Assembly (NCBI GenBank): GCA_030600555.1
Contig: JAUVLW010000009.1
Location: forward strand, 1-33,661
Origin: Candidatus Aenigmatarchaeota archaeon
Lineage (GTDB): Archaea > Aenigmatarchaeota > Aenigmatarchaeia > QMZS01
Length of the DNA: 33,661 bases
Direction: 5' to 3'
Part shown: positions 14,358 to 24,518 of the stretch, in pieces
Numbering within the stretch: position 1 is the first letter of the stretch
Layout: every line of letters begins with the position of its first letter
Notes under the pieces: generated by a model
Database searches by the model: none
Told to the model about the DNA's origin: nothing
What the model saw: only the letters and a program-made list of their open reading frames with translations
Program-made: the position numbers and the translations under genes

Positions 14358-15707
14358 TTAAACCTCAAAATACTTCCGGACAAGGTGAGAATTGAATTCC
14401 TTGTTTTTATTCACAATTTCAATAATTTCTTCTTCTTTCATCAATTTTATCTTTTTCTCCGCAATTCTTTCAGGAATCTCTTTCCTGTTTTCTTTAAGGA
14501 AATGTTTTAGAACTGTTTCAATATTCAGGAATTTCCTTTTTGAACCAACAAAAAACTTGTTATCTTCGATATAAGGTTTATATTCATCATCCAAATATTT
14601 TCTTAAAAAATTATCTGTTTCTTTTGAGAATATTGAAGGACCTTCCTGTTTCTTTAATTTTGACAATATTTTATTTTCAACTTCAAAAATAAGATAAACT
14701 CTATTGGTTTCGTCTGTCCACTCCAAATACCTGACCACAGAAAAATCATATTCTTTCAAATAACTTGCAATCCGTTTGCTTAATTTTCTTATCTGAGGAT
14801 ATAAATTTTCCGGAATCATTTCAGGGGGCGTAAATTTAAGTCCAATAAAATTTGTTCCCCTCTTGTCTTTTAGTTTTTTTATAAGCATATTTCTTACTGG
14901 TTTTTTAAATACAGGAAATTTTCCGGTTTTCAAATATTTTTTTGTTTTAAGTTTTAACCTAAGAAAATTTTGAGGTGAAATTGGAGAACCAACATTCCTA
15001 TTTTTGTCCACAGGATCTATCACAACCAAAGCGTCAGTGAATCTCTTTTTCGCTTCTTTTTTTTCCATTTGATTTTCCAAGTCAATTAGCTCCGCAAAAT
15101 TCAATTTTGAAATTCCTTTCATTGTATTCGCAAAAGTCCCGTAATTTAAAACTAGGAGTTCGCAAAGATATCCGCTTAGTCCATTATGTTTTGCATCAGC
15201 GCCGTATACATCAATCTGTTTGCAGAAATATTTAAACAATCTTGCGTGGTCAACCCCGTAACCCGTTAATTTTTCTTTTATGTATTGAGTATGGTGCGGA
15301 GATCTGTCAACAGCAGATATTATTTTATCTCCTCTTCCCGTCTCATAGCAAGGGACTATATCAATCTCAAAATTTTTAACTTTCACCCTCACATAAGGAT
15401 GCTCTGCATATTTTATATCATAAATTCCTTTCATATCTTCGCAAATTGCAGTTCCGATTAATAAACCATGTTCCTCTAATTTCTCTCTCGAAATTTTCTT
15501 TCTAAAAACAATGAATAAATCAACATCATGGTCGCTGCTCAACCAGGTATCTTTTGATATTGAACCCACAATTTGGGGGTAAGCATAAAAGGGTTTTGCA
15601 ACAATCTTTGCAACTTCAAGCAATTTTGTGACAAATTCTTCAACAATCTCTTTTTCAGACTTGCACGGTTTTATTTTTCTTATAATTACCAATTCTTTTT
15701 GGTTCAT
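14358..15707 (-). CDS. cca: CCA tRNA nucleotidyltransferase (archaeal class I)
   Basis: AYPQIVGSISKDTWLSSDHDVDLFIVFRK (GS...DxD) and KLTGYGVDHARLFKYFCKQIDVYGADAKHNGLSGYLCELLVLNYG. Confidence 0.93.
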   Translation of the reverse strand: MNQKELVIIRKIKPCKSEKEIVEEFVTKLLEVAKIVAKPFYAYPQIVGSISKDTWLSSDHDVDLFIVFRKKISREKLEEHGLLIGTAICEDMKGIYDIKYAEHPYVRVKVKNFEIDIVPCYETGRGDKIISAVDRSPHHTQYIKEKLTGYGVDHARLFKYFCKQIDVYGADAKHNGLSGYLCELLVLNYGTFANTMKGISKLNFAELIDLENQMEKKEAKKRFTDALVVIDPVDKNRNVGSPISPQNFLRLKLKTKKYLKTGKFPVFKKPVRNMLIKKLKDKRGTNFIGLKFTPPEMIPENLYPQIRKLSKRIASYLKEYDFSVVRYLEWTDETNRVYLIFEVENKILSKLKKQEGPSIFSKETDNFLRKYLDDEYKPYIEDNKFFVGSKRKFLNIETVLKHFLKENRKEIPERIAEKKIKLMKEEEIIEIVNKNKEFNSHLVRKYFEV

Positions 15708-15816
15708 AATGTTTATTCACTTTGTTTTATTTTAAGAGTTTCTATTTATTATTTTACATTCTATATTATGAATTTGCAGAAAAAATCAGAAACAAACAGA
15801 TTCAAGGTCAAATAAT

Positions 15817-16392
15817 ATGTTTTATATATTGGATATTCAGGAGAAAGTTGGTGTGGAAGCCCAAAACTTAAAAGGGGATACTGTAGATAGTATTAAAGAA
15901 AGACTGGAAGAATCTCATTTAAAAGAAGAAAATGGAGTCTTCCTTGGAGTCACCGAGATAAAAAAACTAGGGGAAACTGGTGTAATCCTTCCGGAAAAAC
16001 CTTATATTTATTTTGATGTGGAATATTCCGCATTATTTTTCCAGCCAGTCGCTAATGAAATGATTGATGGATATGTCACTGAAGTTGCTGAATTCGGACC
16101 TTTTATCAGAATAGGTCCTGTAGATGCTTTAGTTCACATATCGCAGATTACTCAGGAAAAATTAATATACAACCCTGAACAAGACATTCTTGCGAGCAAA
16201 GATTCAACCATTGTGGTAAAAGATGGGGAACTTGTAAGAGCTATGGTCGCAAACTCATCAATATCAGATGAAAGGACCAGAATAAACCTTACAATGAAAC
16301 AAGACGGTCTTGGATTAACTAAATTATTGAAAAAGAAACCGGCGGAAAAGAAAACTGAGAAAAAAACAGAGGCTAAAAAAGAGAAGAAATGA
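15817..16392 (+). CDS. rpoE1: DNA-directed RNA polymerase subunit E' (Rpo7) with a Lys-rich C-terminal tail
   Basis: YFDVEYSALFFQPVANEMIDGYVTEVAEFGPFIRIGPVDALVHISQI S1 domain; ends KKPAEKKTEKKTEAKKEKK. Confidence 0.92.
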   Translation: MFYILDIQEKVGVEAQNLKGDTVDSIKERLEESHLKEENGVFLGVTEIKKLGETGVILPEKPYIYFDVEYSALFFQPVANEMIDGYVTEVAEFGPFIRIGPVDALVHISQITQEKLIYNPEQDILASKDSTIVVKDGELVRAMVANSSISDERTRINLTMKQDGLGLTKLLKKKPAEKKTEKKTEAKKEKK

Positions 16393-16443
16393 AATTTACA
16401 AAACTAATTGAATAATATAAATTATTTTATATACTATAAAGTA

Positions 16444-16686
16444 ATGGTTAAACTGGAAAGAGAACTATTTAAAACGTATAAACTTGAATGTTTAGGTGTT
16501 GATAGAAATAATTACCCAATTCTTCCTGAAGAAAATCCAGAAATAATTATTTTAAAGATATATAAATCCGGAGAGAGTGTGCCTATGTGCAAATACTATA
16601 ATGAAACCCTATGCACAATTACCAGAGAAAATCATAACTATGGTTCTTGTCCTTACAGAACTTTCGAAGAACCTGACTTTGAATAA
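16444..16686 (+). CDS. Small Cys-containing hypothetical protein (80 aa)
   Basis: ATG 16444 reads MVKLERELFKTYKLECLGVDRNNYPILPEENPEIIILKIYKSGESVPMCKYYNETLCTITRENHNYGSCPYRTFEEPDFE. Confidence 0.6.
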   Translation: MVKLERELFKTYKLECLGVDRNNYPILPEENPEIIILKIYKSGESVPMCKYYNETLCTITRENHNYGSCPYRTFEEPDFE

Positions 16687-16718
16687 TCCCAGACTTTAAA
16701 TTATCTATAGATTTAATA

Positions 16719-17912
16719 ATGGCAATCGCAATAATCGGCACAGGAATTACTAAATTTGGCGAATTGTGGGATAAAAGCTGGGAAGACCTTGTTCAGGAAA
16801 GTTTCTCAGAATCAATGAAAAATGCCAACCTCGAGACAAAAAACATAGACTCCTGTTATGTCGGGAATATGAACTTATCTAGATTTGAAGGGCAAGATCA
16901 CACAGCCTCAAGAATAACGGAAATTCTTGGAATTAATAAAGTTATAAGAACCGAAGCCGCATGCGCTTCAAGTTCAATCGCTATGAAACTTGCCGCAAAT
17001 GAAATTGGTCTGGGTGAATCCAAAGGAGAAAATAAAATAATTCACGTTCTTGGATTTGAAAAAATGACTGACCGGATGGCTGGAGAAACAACAAATATTT
17101 TATCAGGCGCATCTCATTTTGACACAGAAGTTGTAAATGGGGCAACATTCCCAAGTTTATACGCTTTGCTCGCAACAAGATATTTGCATGAAACCGGAGC
17201 GGAAGAAGAAGACCTTCACGCCGTCGGGATAAAGAACCACAAAAATGCAATGCACAATGAAAAAGCAATGTTCCAAAAAGAAATAACTCTGAAAAATTTT
17301 ACAGGCAACATCGCAAGCCCATTAAAATTACTGGATTGTTCCCCAATCTCAGATGGTTCAGCATCCATCATAGCAACAACAGAAAAATACGCAAAAGAAC
17401 TTGGGGTTGATTATGTTAAACTGGAAGATATAGAAGTTGCAACAAGTTCAATTTCGCTGGCAAAACGGGAAGACCTCCTTGTTCTTGATTCCGCAAAGAG
17501 AGCTTCTGAAATAGTTTACAAAAGATTAAACTTAACAGCAAAAGATATTGACTTAATTGAAATCCACGATTGTTTTACAATTAATGAAATTTTATGTCTT
17601 GAAGCCGCGGGGTTTGCAAAAAAAGGAGAGGGTTACAAATTAGTGAGAAGTTTGAAACCTTATGATGATATCAACAAAAGAGAATCTCCAGTTCCTTATG
17701 ATTTTGACGGAAGAAAATTATTTGTAAATACCAGCGGTGGTCTTAAAGCAAAAGGTCACCCTGTTGGGGCAACAGGCGTTGCCCAGATTATAGAAGTTAC
17801 AAATCAACTGCTCGGAAAATGCGGGAAAAGAAATGCAAATCCCAAAATAGGGGCTACATTAAATATTGGCGGAACTGGAGGCACAGCCACGTTCTCCATA
17901 CTAAGACGTTAA
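16719..17912 (+). CDS. Archaeal thiolase (acetyl-CoA C-acetyltransferase)
   Basis: RTEAACASSSIAMKLA nucleophile motif, EIHDCFTINEILCLEAAG, NTSGGLKAKGHPVGATGVAQI. Confidence 0.93.
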   Translation: MAIAIIGTGITKFGELWDKSWEDLVQESFSESMKNANLETKNIDSCYVGNMNLSRFEGQDHTASRITEILGINKVIRTEAACASSSIAMKLAANEIGLGESKGENKIIHVLGFEKMTDRMAGETTNILSGASHFDTEVVNGATFPSLYALLATRYLHETGAEEEDLHAVGIKNHKNAMHNEKAMFQKEITLKNFTGNIASPLKLLDCSPISDGSASIIATTEKYAKELGVDYVKLEDIEVATSSISLAKREDLLVLDSAKRASEIVYKRLNLTAKDIDLIEIHDCFTINEILCLEAAGFAKKGEGYKLVRSLKPYDDINKRESPVPYDFDGRKLFVNTSGGLKAKGHPVGATGVAQIIEVTNQLLGKCGKRNANPKIGATLNIGGTGGTATFSILRR

Positions 17913-17913
17913 T

Positions 17914-19272
17914 ATGATAGTAGCACCAAAAGCTTTGAGGTTAAATAATTTTGAAAATATCGGTAAAGAAGGGGAAGTTTACTCAAAAACAAAAATCTCA
18001 GTTGCATCAACTTTATTTAATTACAACCGAAAAACCCCTTATTATACAGCGCTGATAAAAATTAATGGGGCTCTTATTTTCGGTCTAATTGATGACAAAG
18101 TTGAAATCGGAGACAAAGTTATTTCAAGACCGGGGAAACTTGGAAAAACAGAACAAGGTTTGCATATCTATGGAGGGATTTGGGAATTAAAAAAAGAATT
18201 CAGCAAACCACAAACCAAAAAATCAGAAATAAAAAGAGAACTCCCTGATGAGAAAATTGGGATTCTTGGTTACGGGGTTTATGTTCCAAGATATAGATTA
18301 GACTTGACCACATCCAATAGGGTTTGGGGAAGAGAAATAAAAGGAATTAAAAGTTTTCCCGGAAAATTTGACGACCAGGGGAGTTATGCTTTGAATTGCA
18401 GTTTAAACGCTTTAAAACATTCTGGTGTGAAAGGGGATGAGATTGGATTTATCGAAGTTGGAAGCGAAAGCAAAATATATGCGGTAAAACCCACAGCAAG
18501 TATTGTGGCAGGTCTCCTAAAAACAGAAAACTGCTTCGCATCAGATGTGGAATTTGCATGCAAAGCCGGAACGCAAGCAATAGTAAATACATTTAATTTT
18601 GTAAAAGTAAACGGAGGTTCCGGACTTGCGGTTGGAGCGGATTCCGCTCAGGGAGCTCCGAATGATGAACTTGAAATAACAGCCGGGGACGGAAGCGCAG
18701 GTTTTGTAATTGGGGATAAAAATCCAATTGCTCTGGTTGAAGGATACCTAAGTTACACAACAGACACAACAGATTTCTGGAGAAATGACGGGGACAAATT
18801 TCCTAAACACGCGGGAAGATTCTCAGGCAATCCGGCTTATTACAAACATGTTGAAACAGCCGCAAAAAACCTGATGAAAAAATTAAACCTTGAACCAAAA
18901 GATTTTGATTATGTTGTGTTCCACCAGCCAAATGGAAAATATCCGCGAATTATTGGAAAAAGATTGGGCTTCACCCCAGAACAAGTTGAACCAGGAATTA
19001 ATTTTGAATTCATTGGAAATACATACTCCGCAAATTCGCTTGTTGGTCTTGCGCGTGTTCTTGACATTGCCGCACCTTACCAGAGAATCTTAGTTGTCTC
19101 TTACGGTTCTGGGGCAGGAAGCGACGCAATATCATTCATAACCACTCCAGAGATTGAAAACAAAAGGAAAGGGATTGAGAGAAGCGTCAAAAGTTGGGTT
19201 GGAGAAGAAGATAAATATAATTTAATTATTGAAGATTATTCAGTTTACCTAAAAAATAAAGGAATTATTTAA
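17914..19272 (+). CDS. Fusion of a DUF35-like OB-fold domain (N-term) with hydroxymethylglutaryl-CoA synthase (C-term)
   Basis: Residues about 1-95 OB-fold-like (KIKINGALIFGLIDDKVEIGDKVISRPG region), then IGILGYGVYVPRYRLDLTTSNRVWG...SDVEFACKAGTQAI...VVFHQPNGKYPRIIGKRLGF...GNTYSANSLVGLARVLD typical of archaeal HMGCS. Confidence 0.9.
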   Translation: MIVAPKALRLNNFENIGKEGEVYSKTKISVASTLFNYNRKTPYYTALIKINGALIFGLIDDKVEIGDKVISRPGKLGKTEQGLHIYGGIWELKKEFSKPQTKKSEIKRELPDEKIGILGYGVYVPRYRLDLTTSNRVWGREIKGIKSFPGKFDDQGSYALNCSLNALKHSGVKGDEIGFIEVGSESKIYAVKPTASIVAGLLKTENCFASDVEFACKAGTQAIVNTFNFVKVNGGSGLAVGADSAQGAPNDELEITAGDGSAGFVIGDKNPIALVEGYLSYTTDTTDFWRNDGDKFPKHAGRFSGNPAYYKHVETAAKNLMKKLNLEPKDFDYVVFHQPNGKYPRIIGKRLGFTPEQVEPGINFEFIGNTYSANSLVGLARVLDIAAPYQRILVVSYGSGAGSDAISFITTPEIENKRKGIERSVKSWVGEEDKYNLIIEDYSVYLKNKGII

Positions 19273-19345
19273 CAGAGAATTTAATTTGGGTTTGTTCAAA
19301 ATAAAAAAATCGCATAAACTCAATTATTAAAACTACAATAAAAAA

Positions 19346-20566
19346 TTATTCATATCTCAAAGCATCAACAGGATTTAATTTTGCAGCTTTCATTGCGGGA
19401 AGAATTCCTGATAAAGTGCCAACCAAAAAGGAAAATGCAAGGGACCCAAAAATTAATTCCATGGAAAACGAAGCCTTCAGCATAGCAAACCCGGATTGAA
19501 TAGCAAGAAACTCCGCCAGTTTTGCCAAACCAACTCCAACTCCAACTCCAATAATCCCGCCAACCATTCCAAGCATGCCTGACTCAAACAAAAACAACAA
19601 CATCACATGATAATTTTTTGCCCCAATTGCTTTCATAATTCCAATCTCTCTTGTCCTTTCCAAAACAGAAGTGTACATTGTATTCATTATTCCTATTCCC
19701 CCAACCATAAGAGAAATTGAAGCTATTGCTATCAAAACCGCATTAATTACCCCAAGAATATCTCCCACCATATTCATTAATTGTTCTGTGGTCTGCACCT
19801 GAAAACTCTCCTCTCCTTCTTTTTCGCCTCTTGCGCGTCTTATTTTATGAGTTAATGTTTCCGCCAATGCAGAAGGATCAACATTTGGTTTCATTTTTAT
19901 CATTATCATCCCATATTCACCACCCATATCAAATAATTCGTCTGCTTCCTCAAGAGTTATATACATTTGCGAATCATCCTGACTATTCCCAATTTTATCA
20001 ACTATACCGCAAACAGTAAAAGGTCTGTCTTTTATATAAATTTTATCTCTGAGCCCCGGTCTTTTATCAAAATAATCTGTATAGGCAATATCATACCCTA
20101 TTACAATATCTCCATTTCTCCCATCTTCCAGATCATGACCTTTTAAGATATTAAAAGTATCCATGCTGGTAAAAATTTCCTGAGACTCATCAGTCGGCAT
20201 CCCAGCAACCATCAGGTATTTTGTTTCATCTCTGTATTTTACAGCAATGGTTTTATAAGTCATACCTCCAGCCACATCAACCCCGCTCTGCCGTTTTATA
20301 ACTTTTAAATCATCTTCTGTTAGAGGGACTGCAGCAGTCATCATACTCATAATTCCCAAACCACCTGCGCCACCAGGCATGACCATTAACTTATCAGAGC
20401 CCATTGACTCAAATTGCCTGTTTATCTCATTTTTCATACCTTCCCCAACAGAAATTAAAGATACAACTGCGGCAATCCCTATAAAAATTCCTATAATTGT
20501 GAGCAAACTCCTCATTTTCCGGTTGACTAAATTATTAATAGCAAACCTTAAAAAATCCATTATCAT
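19346..20566 (-). CDS. ABC transporter permease, MacB/FtsX family
   Basis: RKMRSLLTIIGIFIGIAAVVSLISVGEGMKNEI ... GGIGIMNTMYTSVLERTREIGIMKAIGAKNYHVMLLFLFES ... GILPAMKAAKLNPVDALRYE. Confidence 0.95.
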   Translation of the reverse strand: MIMDFLRFAINNLVNRKMRSLLTIIGIFIGIAAVVSLISVGEGMKNEINRQFESMGSDKLMVMPGGAGGLGIMSMMTAAVPLTEDDLKVIKRQSGVDVAGGMTYKTIAVKYRDETKYLMVAGMPTDESQEIFTSMDTFNILKGHDLEDGRNGDIVIGYDIAYTDYFDKRPGLRDKIYIKDRPFTVCGIVDKIGNSQDDSQMYITLEEADELFDMGGEYGMIMIKMKPNVDPSALAETLTHKIRRARGEKEGEESFQVQTTEQLMNMVGDILGVINAVLIAIASISLMVGGIGIMNTMYTSVLERTREIGIMKAIGAKNYHVMLLFLFESGMLGMVGGIIGVGVGVGLAKLAEFLAIQSGFAMLKASFSMELIFGSLAFSFLVGTLSGILPAMKAAKLNPVDALRYE

Positions 20567-20573
20567 TCTAAAA

Positions 20574-21803
20574 TCACTTACTTTTTTTTGAGGAGAAATA
20601 AGAACTCTTCTTTAATTTCTTGTACAACCAATAGCCTATGAAAAGCAGGATTATAAAAATGATTGTATTAGTAGTGCCTGTTGTGTCCGGAACAAGATTA
20701 TAATTTATTAATTCTTCCTGAGTATAAAGTCTTAGATTAACAATAGGTTCTTCTAAATACTCTTTATTATTGGCATCTTTGTAAACCAACTCAATTTTTA
20801 ATGGCAGTTCTTTTCCATTTTCAGGAATATGAATTTTGAAATCAACAGTATCATAATCATCAGAATCAAGACCTCCTACATAAATATCTGAGGGTGAAAG
20901 AACTTCATATCCGTCTGGTTTAAGAGAAACAGTCAGGAATTTTATATCCATCAGACCTTTATTTATTATGTTTATAGAAACAATTCCAGTCTGCCCCGCA
21001 GTTAAAATTCCGGATTCATCAATGTTCACAGTTATCTCTGGTTCGGCAGTTACAATTAAAGTTACATAATTGGTTTTTGTGTAATACATTCCCGCAGAAT
21101 TATAATAAGAAATGTAAGTCAATATTTTGTAAGGACCGCACTCCGCGTTGGGAGAAACAAGCAAATCAAAATCCGCGGTTTTTTCTTCCTTGCTTCCAAT
21201 AAGATAAATTTTTCTGTCTTCTGTTGAGTTTATTGGCAAAAAAGTTGAACTTGAAAGATTTAGTTTTATGTTCACATCTCTTAGATAAGAATCCGCCTCA
21301 TTTCTTAATTTAATTTTAAGGTTTGTAATTTCTCCGGGTGAAACTTCTTTGCTCTCAACTCCGGTTATTGCAAGATTTGCATCCAGTGTTTGTATTGTTA
21401 TTTTTAAAATTTTTTCAACCCAGATGTTTCGGTCTTTTGTGGAATATTTAATTGTTAATTCATTCTCGCCTTCAACAGCATCAGCCGCAATCCTAACTTT
21501 GTACTCAATCACTGAATTATCCATCCCACCTAAAGTTTTGATTTCCTTTGTTGCATTCTCTCCTTCATCAAGGAAAAAAGGATAAGTTGGAGTAAGAACA
21601 AGTAATAAATTTTCTGCTTCTTCATTCCCAATATTTTCCACATTAACCCAAACAGATAAATATTCTCCGGGCTGGGCTGGGCTTGGTTCATATCTAAGAG
21701 GAATTATATTTATTGCTGGACCATCCGCATACGCAGCCATAGGGATTACTCCAGTTAACAAAACTATAATTAATAAACTAAGTAATTCTTGTTTCATAAT
21801 CAA
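20574..21803 (-). CDS. Secreted CARDB / COG1361-type Ig-like domain protein with C-terminal TM anchor
   Basis: N-terminal signal, repeats of beta-sandwich type (SVWVNVENIGNEEAENLLLVLTPT, VSINIINKGLMDIKFLTVSLKP), C-terminal TNTIIFIILLFIGYWLYKKLKK. Confidence 0.82.
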   Translation of the reverse strand: MIMKQELLSLLIIVLLTGVIPMAAYADGPAINIIPLRYEPSPAQPGEYLSVWVNVENIGNEEAENLLLVLTPTYPFFLDEGENATKEIKTLGGMDNSVIEYKVRIAADAVEGENELTIKYSTKDRNIWVEKILKITIQTLDANLAITGVESKEVSPGEITNLKIKLRNEADSYLRDVNIKLNLSSSTFLPINSTEDRKIYLIGSKEEKTADFDLLVSPNAECGPYKILTYISYYNSAGMYYTKTNYVTLIVTAEPEITVNIDESGILTAGQTGIVSINIINKGLMDIKFLTVSLKPDGYEVLSPSDIYVGGLDSDDYDTVDFKIHIPENGKELPLKIELVYKDANNKEYLEEPIVNLRLYTQEELINYNLVPDTTGTTNTIIFIILLFIGYWLYKKLKKSSYFSSKKSK

Positions 21804-21830
21804 ACATATTTAATATTTAAATGAATTGTT

Positions 21831-22523
21831 TCATTTGGTTCTTTTATTCTTCTCAATTTTTTCAATTTTCCCGTCTTTTATATATACAATTTTGTCCGCA
21901 TAAGAAGCAAGAGAAGCATCATGAGTCACAAGTATTATTGTTTTTCCTTCTTTGTTTATTTCTTTCAAACCATCCATTATCTTTTTCCCGGTTTTTGAAT
22001 CAAGGTTTCCTGTGGGCTCATCACCAAGAATTATTTTCGGGTCTGTTGCCAGAGACCTTGCAACCGCAACCCTCTGCTGTTCACCCCCGCTTAGTTCTGC
22101 GGGTTTGTGATCTATTCTGTGACTTAAACCAACATATTCAATTAATTCTATGGCTCTTTTTTTCCTCTTGGCCACAGGCATATTCTGAAAAACCATTGGA
22201 AGCGTAACATTTTCCAAAACCGTAAGAGTCCTAAATATATTAAAAGTCTGAAATATAAAACCAATTGTTTTTCCTCTTACTGTCGCGAGTTCACTTTCTG
22301 AAAATTCCGAGATATTTTTTCCCTCAAGAAAAACACTCCCTTGAGAAGGCACATCCAAACAACCAACAATATGCATTAGAGTTGATTTCCCTGAACCGCT
22401 TGGTCCGAATATTGCAACAAATTCGCCTTCATTTATTTTCAGGTTTGCCTTATCTAAAGCGCGCACCTCGCTATCACCCATCTTATAAATTTTTGAAGCA
22501 TTTTTTAATTCTATAATTGGCAT
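21831..22523 (-). CDS. ABC transporter ATP-binding protein, MacB/LolD family
   Basis: Walker [13 protein letters not shown] signature [33 protein letters not shown]. Confidence 0.97.
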   Translation of the reverse strand: MPIIELKNASKIYKMGDSEVRALDKANLKINEGEFVAIFGPSGSGKSTLMHIVGCLDVPSQGSVFLEGKNISEFSESELATVRGKTIGFIFQTFNIFRTLTVLENVTLPMVFQNMPVAKRKKRAIELIEYVGLSHRIDHKPAELSGGEQQRVAVARSLATDPKIILGDEPTGNLDSKTGKKIMDGLKEINKEGKTIILVTHDASLASYADKIVYIKDGKIEKIEKNKRTK

Positions 22524-22633
22524 AACTTAATTGGTAAAATAATGTTAATATTTATTGATTTATAAAATAACCCCTAAAAAACTTCAATCAAGCAATACTC
22601 GCTCTATTTTAAATTTATAATCTAAATTATACA

Positions 22634-23554
22634 ATGGCAACACCACATGGATCGCGAAGGGGAAGTTTACAATTTTGGCCGAGAGTAAAGGCTAAAAGAA
22701 TATATCCTAAAATATCATTCTGGTCAGGAGATGGCATACAGGGCTTTGCAGGTTATAAAGTCGGGATGGTGCAATATTCCGCAACAGAAACTAGAAAAAA
22801 TGTAAATTTAGGTAAAGAAATTGTAAGAGCTGCCACAGTTCTTGAAATCCCTGTAATATATCCAATAGGAATCACTTTTTATAAAAACAAACGAAAAACC
22901 ACAGAATATTTCAATATTAAAGAATTACCAAAAGACTTAAAGAAAGACCTGAAAAGGAAAATTAAAATTAAAGCTGAAGAATCAGGGAAAATACCTGAAG
23001 AATTTGATGAATTAAGAATAAAAGTTACCAATTTCCCAAGAAAAACCGGATTTAAGAAAACACCTGAAATATTTGAACTTGGGTGTAAACTTGAATTGGA
23101 CAAAGTAAAAGAACTTCTTGGAAATGAACTTAAAGTTGAAGACTGTTTCTCTGATGGGGACTTAATTGAAGTGACCTCAATAACCAAAGGAAAAGGCACA
23201 CAGGGCACAATTAAAAGATTTGGATGTAAATTAAGAAGTCATAAAGCAAAAAAAGGTCGAAGGAGAGTTGGTTCTATTGGTAGTGTTATGCCAAGGAAAG
23301 TTGACTGGAGGGTTCCAATGCCAGGTCAGATGGGATTTCACCAGAGAACTGAATACAACAAATTAATTTTAAAAATCTCAGATAATCTTGAAGAAATCAA
23401 TCCAGTGCAGGGATTCAAAGAATATGGGCTCGTAAAAACAAAATATGTGCTTATAGACGGGTCTATTCCAGGATCAAGGAAAAGAATGATACTTATGAGA
23501 AAATCCAAAAAACAGAAAAAGGAGATTTTGCAGGTTCAGGAGATTTTGAAATAA
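22634..23554 (+). CDS. rpl3: 50S ribosomal protein uL3
   Basis: PHGSRRGSLQFWPRVKAK...GDLIEVTSITKGKGTQGTIKRFGCKLRSHKAKKGRRRVGSIGSVMPRKVDWRVPMPGQMGFHQRTEYNK. Confidence 0.96.
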   Translation: MATPHGSRRGSLQFWPRVKAKRIYPKISFWSGDGIQGFAGYKVGMVQYSATETRKNVNLGKEIVRAATVLEIPVIYPIGITFYKNKRKTTEYFNIKELPKDLKKDLKRKIKIKAEESGKIPEEFDELRIKVTNFPRKTGFKKTPEIFELGCKLELDKVKELLGNELKVEDCFSDGDLIEVTSITKGKGTQGTIKRFGCKLRSHKAKKGRRRVGSIGSVMPRKVDWRVPMPGQMGFHQRTEYNKLILKISDNLEEINPVQGFKEYGLVKTKYVLIDGSIPGSRKRMILMRKSKKQKKEILQVQEILK

Positions 23555-23628
23555 CTAAAATTATTCATTCATCCAAGGTATTCAAACAAATTATTTCTTA
23601 TTAAATTAATAGTTTCAGGCAATCCTTC

Positions 23629-24003
23629 TTAGTTCCTTAATTTTAAACTTTTTAGTTTACTCCTCAAATTTATATCCTCCTGCTCATAATCCTGCATAAT
23701 CTTGTTATATATTCTATCGCCGATTTTTCTGCTATAATAACGCTTCTCCGCCTCTTTTTTGCCAAGTTCTATTAAATTCAGCCTTACTTTTAATTCTTCT
23801 TTGGATTCGCCCTGAGTTAATTTTGTCCTTGAAATATATGAAATATAATACAACATAGCCACCATATCAATAGTCATGAGGATGAAAATTATATTATAAA
23901 TTGTGGGTGGAAACTGGGAAAATAAGGAAACTATAATAAATATTGTAAGAACTAAAACAGAAAGCATAATACCCCAAATAAAATCCTCAGAAACCCGCTT
24001 CAT
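23629..24003 (-). CDS. Small predicted membrane protein (two TM, charged cytosolic tail), hypothetical
   Basis: 124 aa; two N-terminal hydrophobic segments and a C-terminal helical charged region. Confidence 0.65.
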   Translation of the reverse strand: MKRVSEDFIWGIMLSVLVLTIFIIVSLFSQFPPTIYNIIFILMTIDMVAMLYYISYISRTKLTQGESKEELKVRLNLIELGKKEAEKRYYSRKIGDRIYNKIMQDYEQEDINLRSKLKSLKLRN

Positions 24004-24100
24004 AGATAAATAAAGGTAATTATATATAAATGCCTTTATTTCCAGAAAAAACTCTTTTTGAGTGAAAAAAAAGGTTTATTAGTTTTTATTTAATAATTAA

Positions 24101-24496
24101 ATGAGACAGCACTTTAGCCATAAATGGAATGTTAGCGTACAGGCGAGAAAACAGAGAAAATACATGAGAACTGCGCCAAAACACGTGAGACAAAAACTTA
24201 TGCACACAAACCTTAGTCAGGAACTAAGAGATAAATATGACAAGAGAAGTTTTCCTGTAAGAGCCGGAGATAAAGTAAAAGTTATGAGAGGCACTTTTAA
24301 AGGTAGAATCTCTAAGGTTACTGGTCTTAATTTAAAAAGTTTATGCGTTTACGTTGAAGATGTAAAAAGAAAAAAAGAAGATGGTAAAGAAATTCAGATT
24401 CCCGTAAAACCATCAAACCTGCAAATTGTTTCTCTTGAAATGGGGGATAAAAAAAGGATAAAAATTTCAGACCGTAAAAAACCCGCAAAGAAATAA
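24101..24496 (+). CDS. rpl24: 50S ribosomal protein uL24
   Basis: MSxEL-like LRDKYDKRSFPVRAGDKVKVMRGTFKGRISKVTGLNLKSLCVYVEDVKRKKEDGKEIQIPVKPSNLQIVSL (KOW motif). Confidence 0.95.
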   Translation: MRQHFSHKWNVSVQARKQRKYMRTAPKHVRQKLMHTNLSQELRDKYDKRSFPVRAGDKVKVMRGTFKGRISKVTGLNLKSLCVYVEDVKRKKEDGKEIQIPVKPSNLQIVSLEMGDKKRIKISDRKKPAKK

Positions 24497-24518
24497 ATAT
24501 AATTAGTATTAATATATT

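Noticed and set aside
21821-22516. Plus-strand ORFs at 21821 and 22265
   Set aside because: Antisense to the ABC ATPase with clear Walker A and signature motifs.
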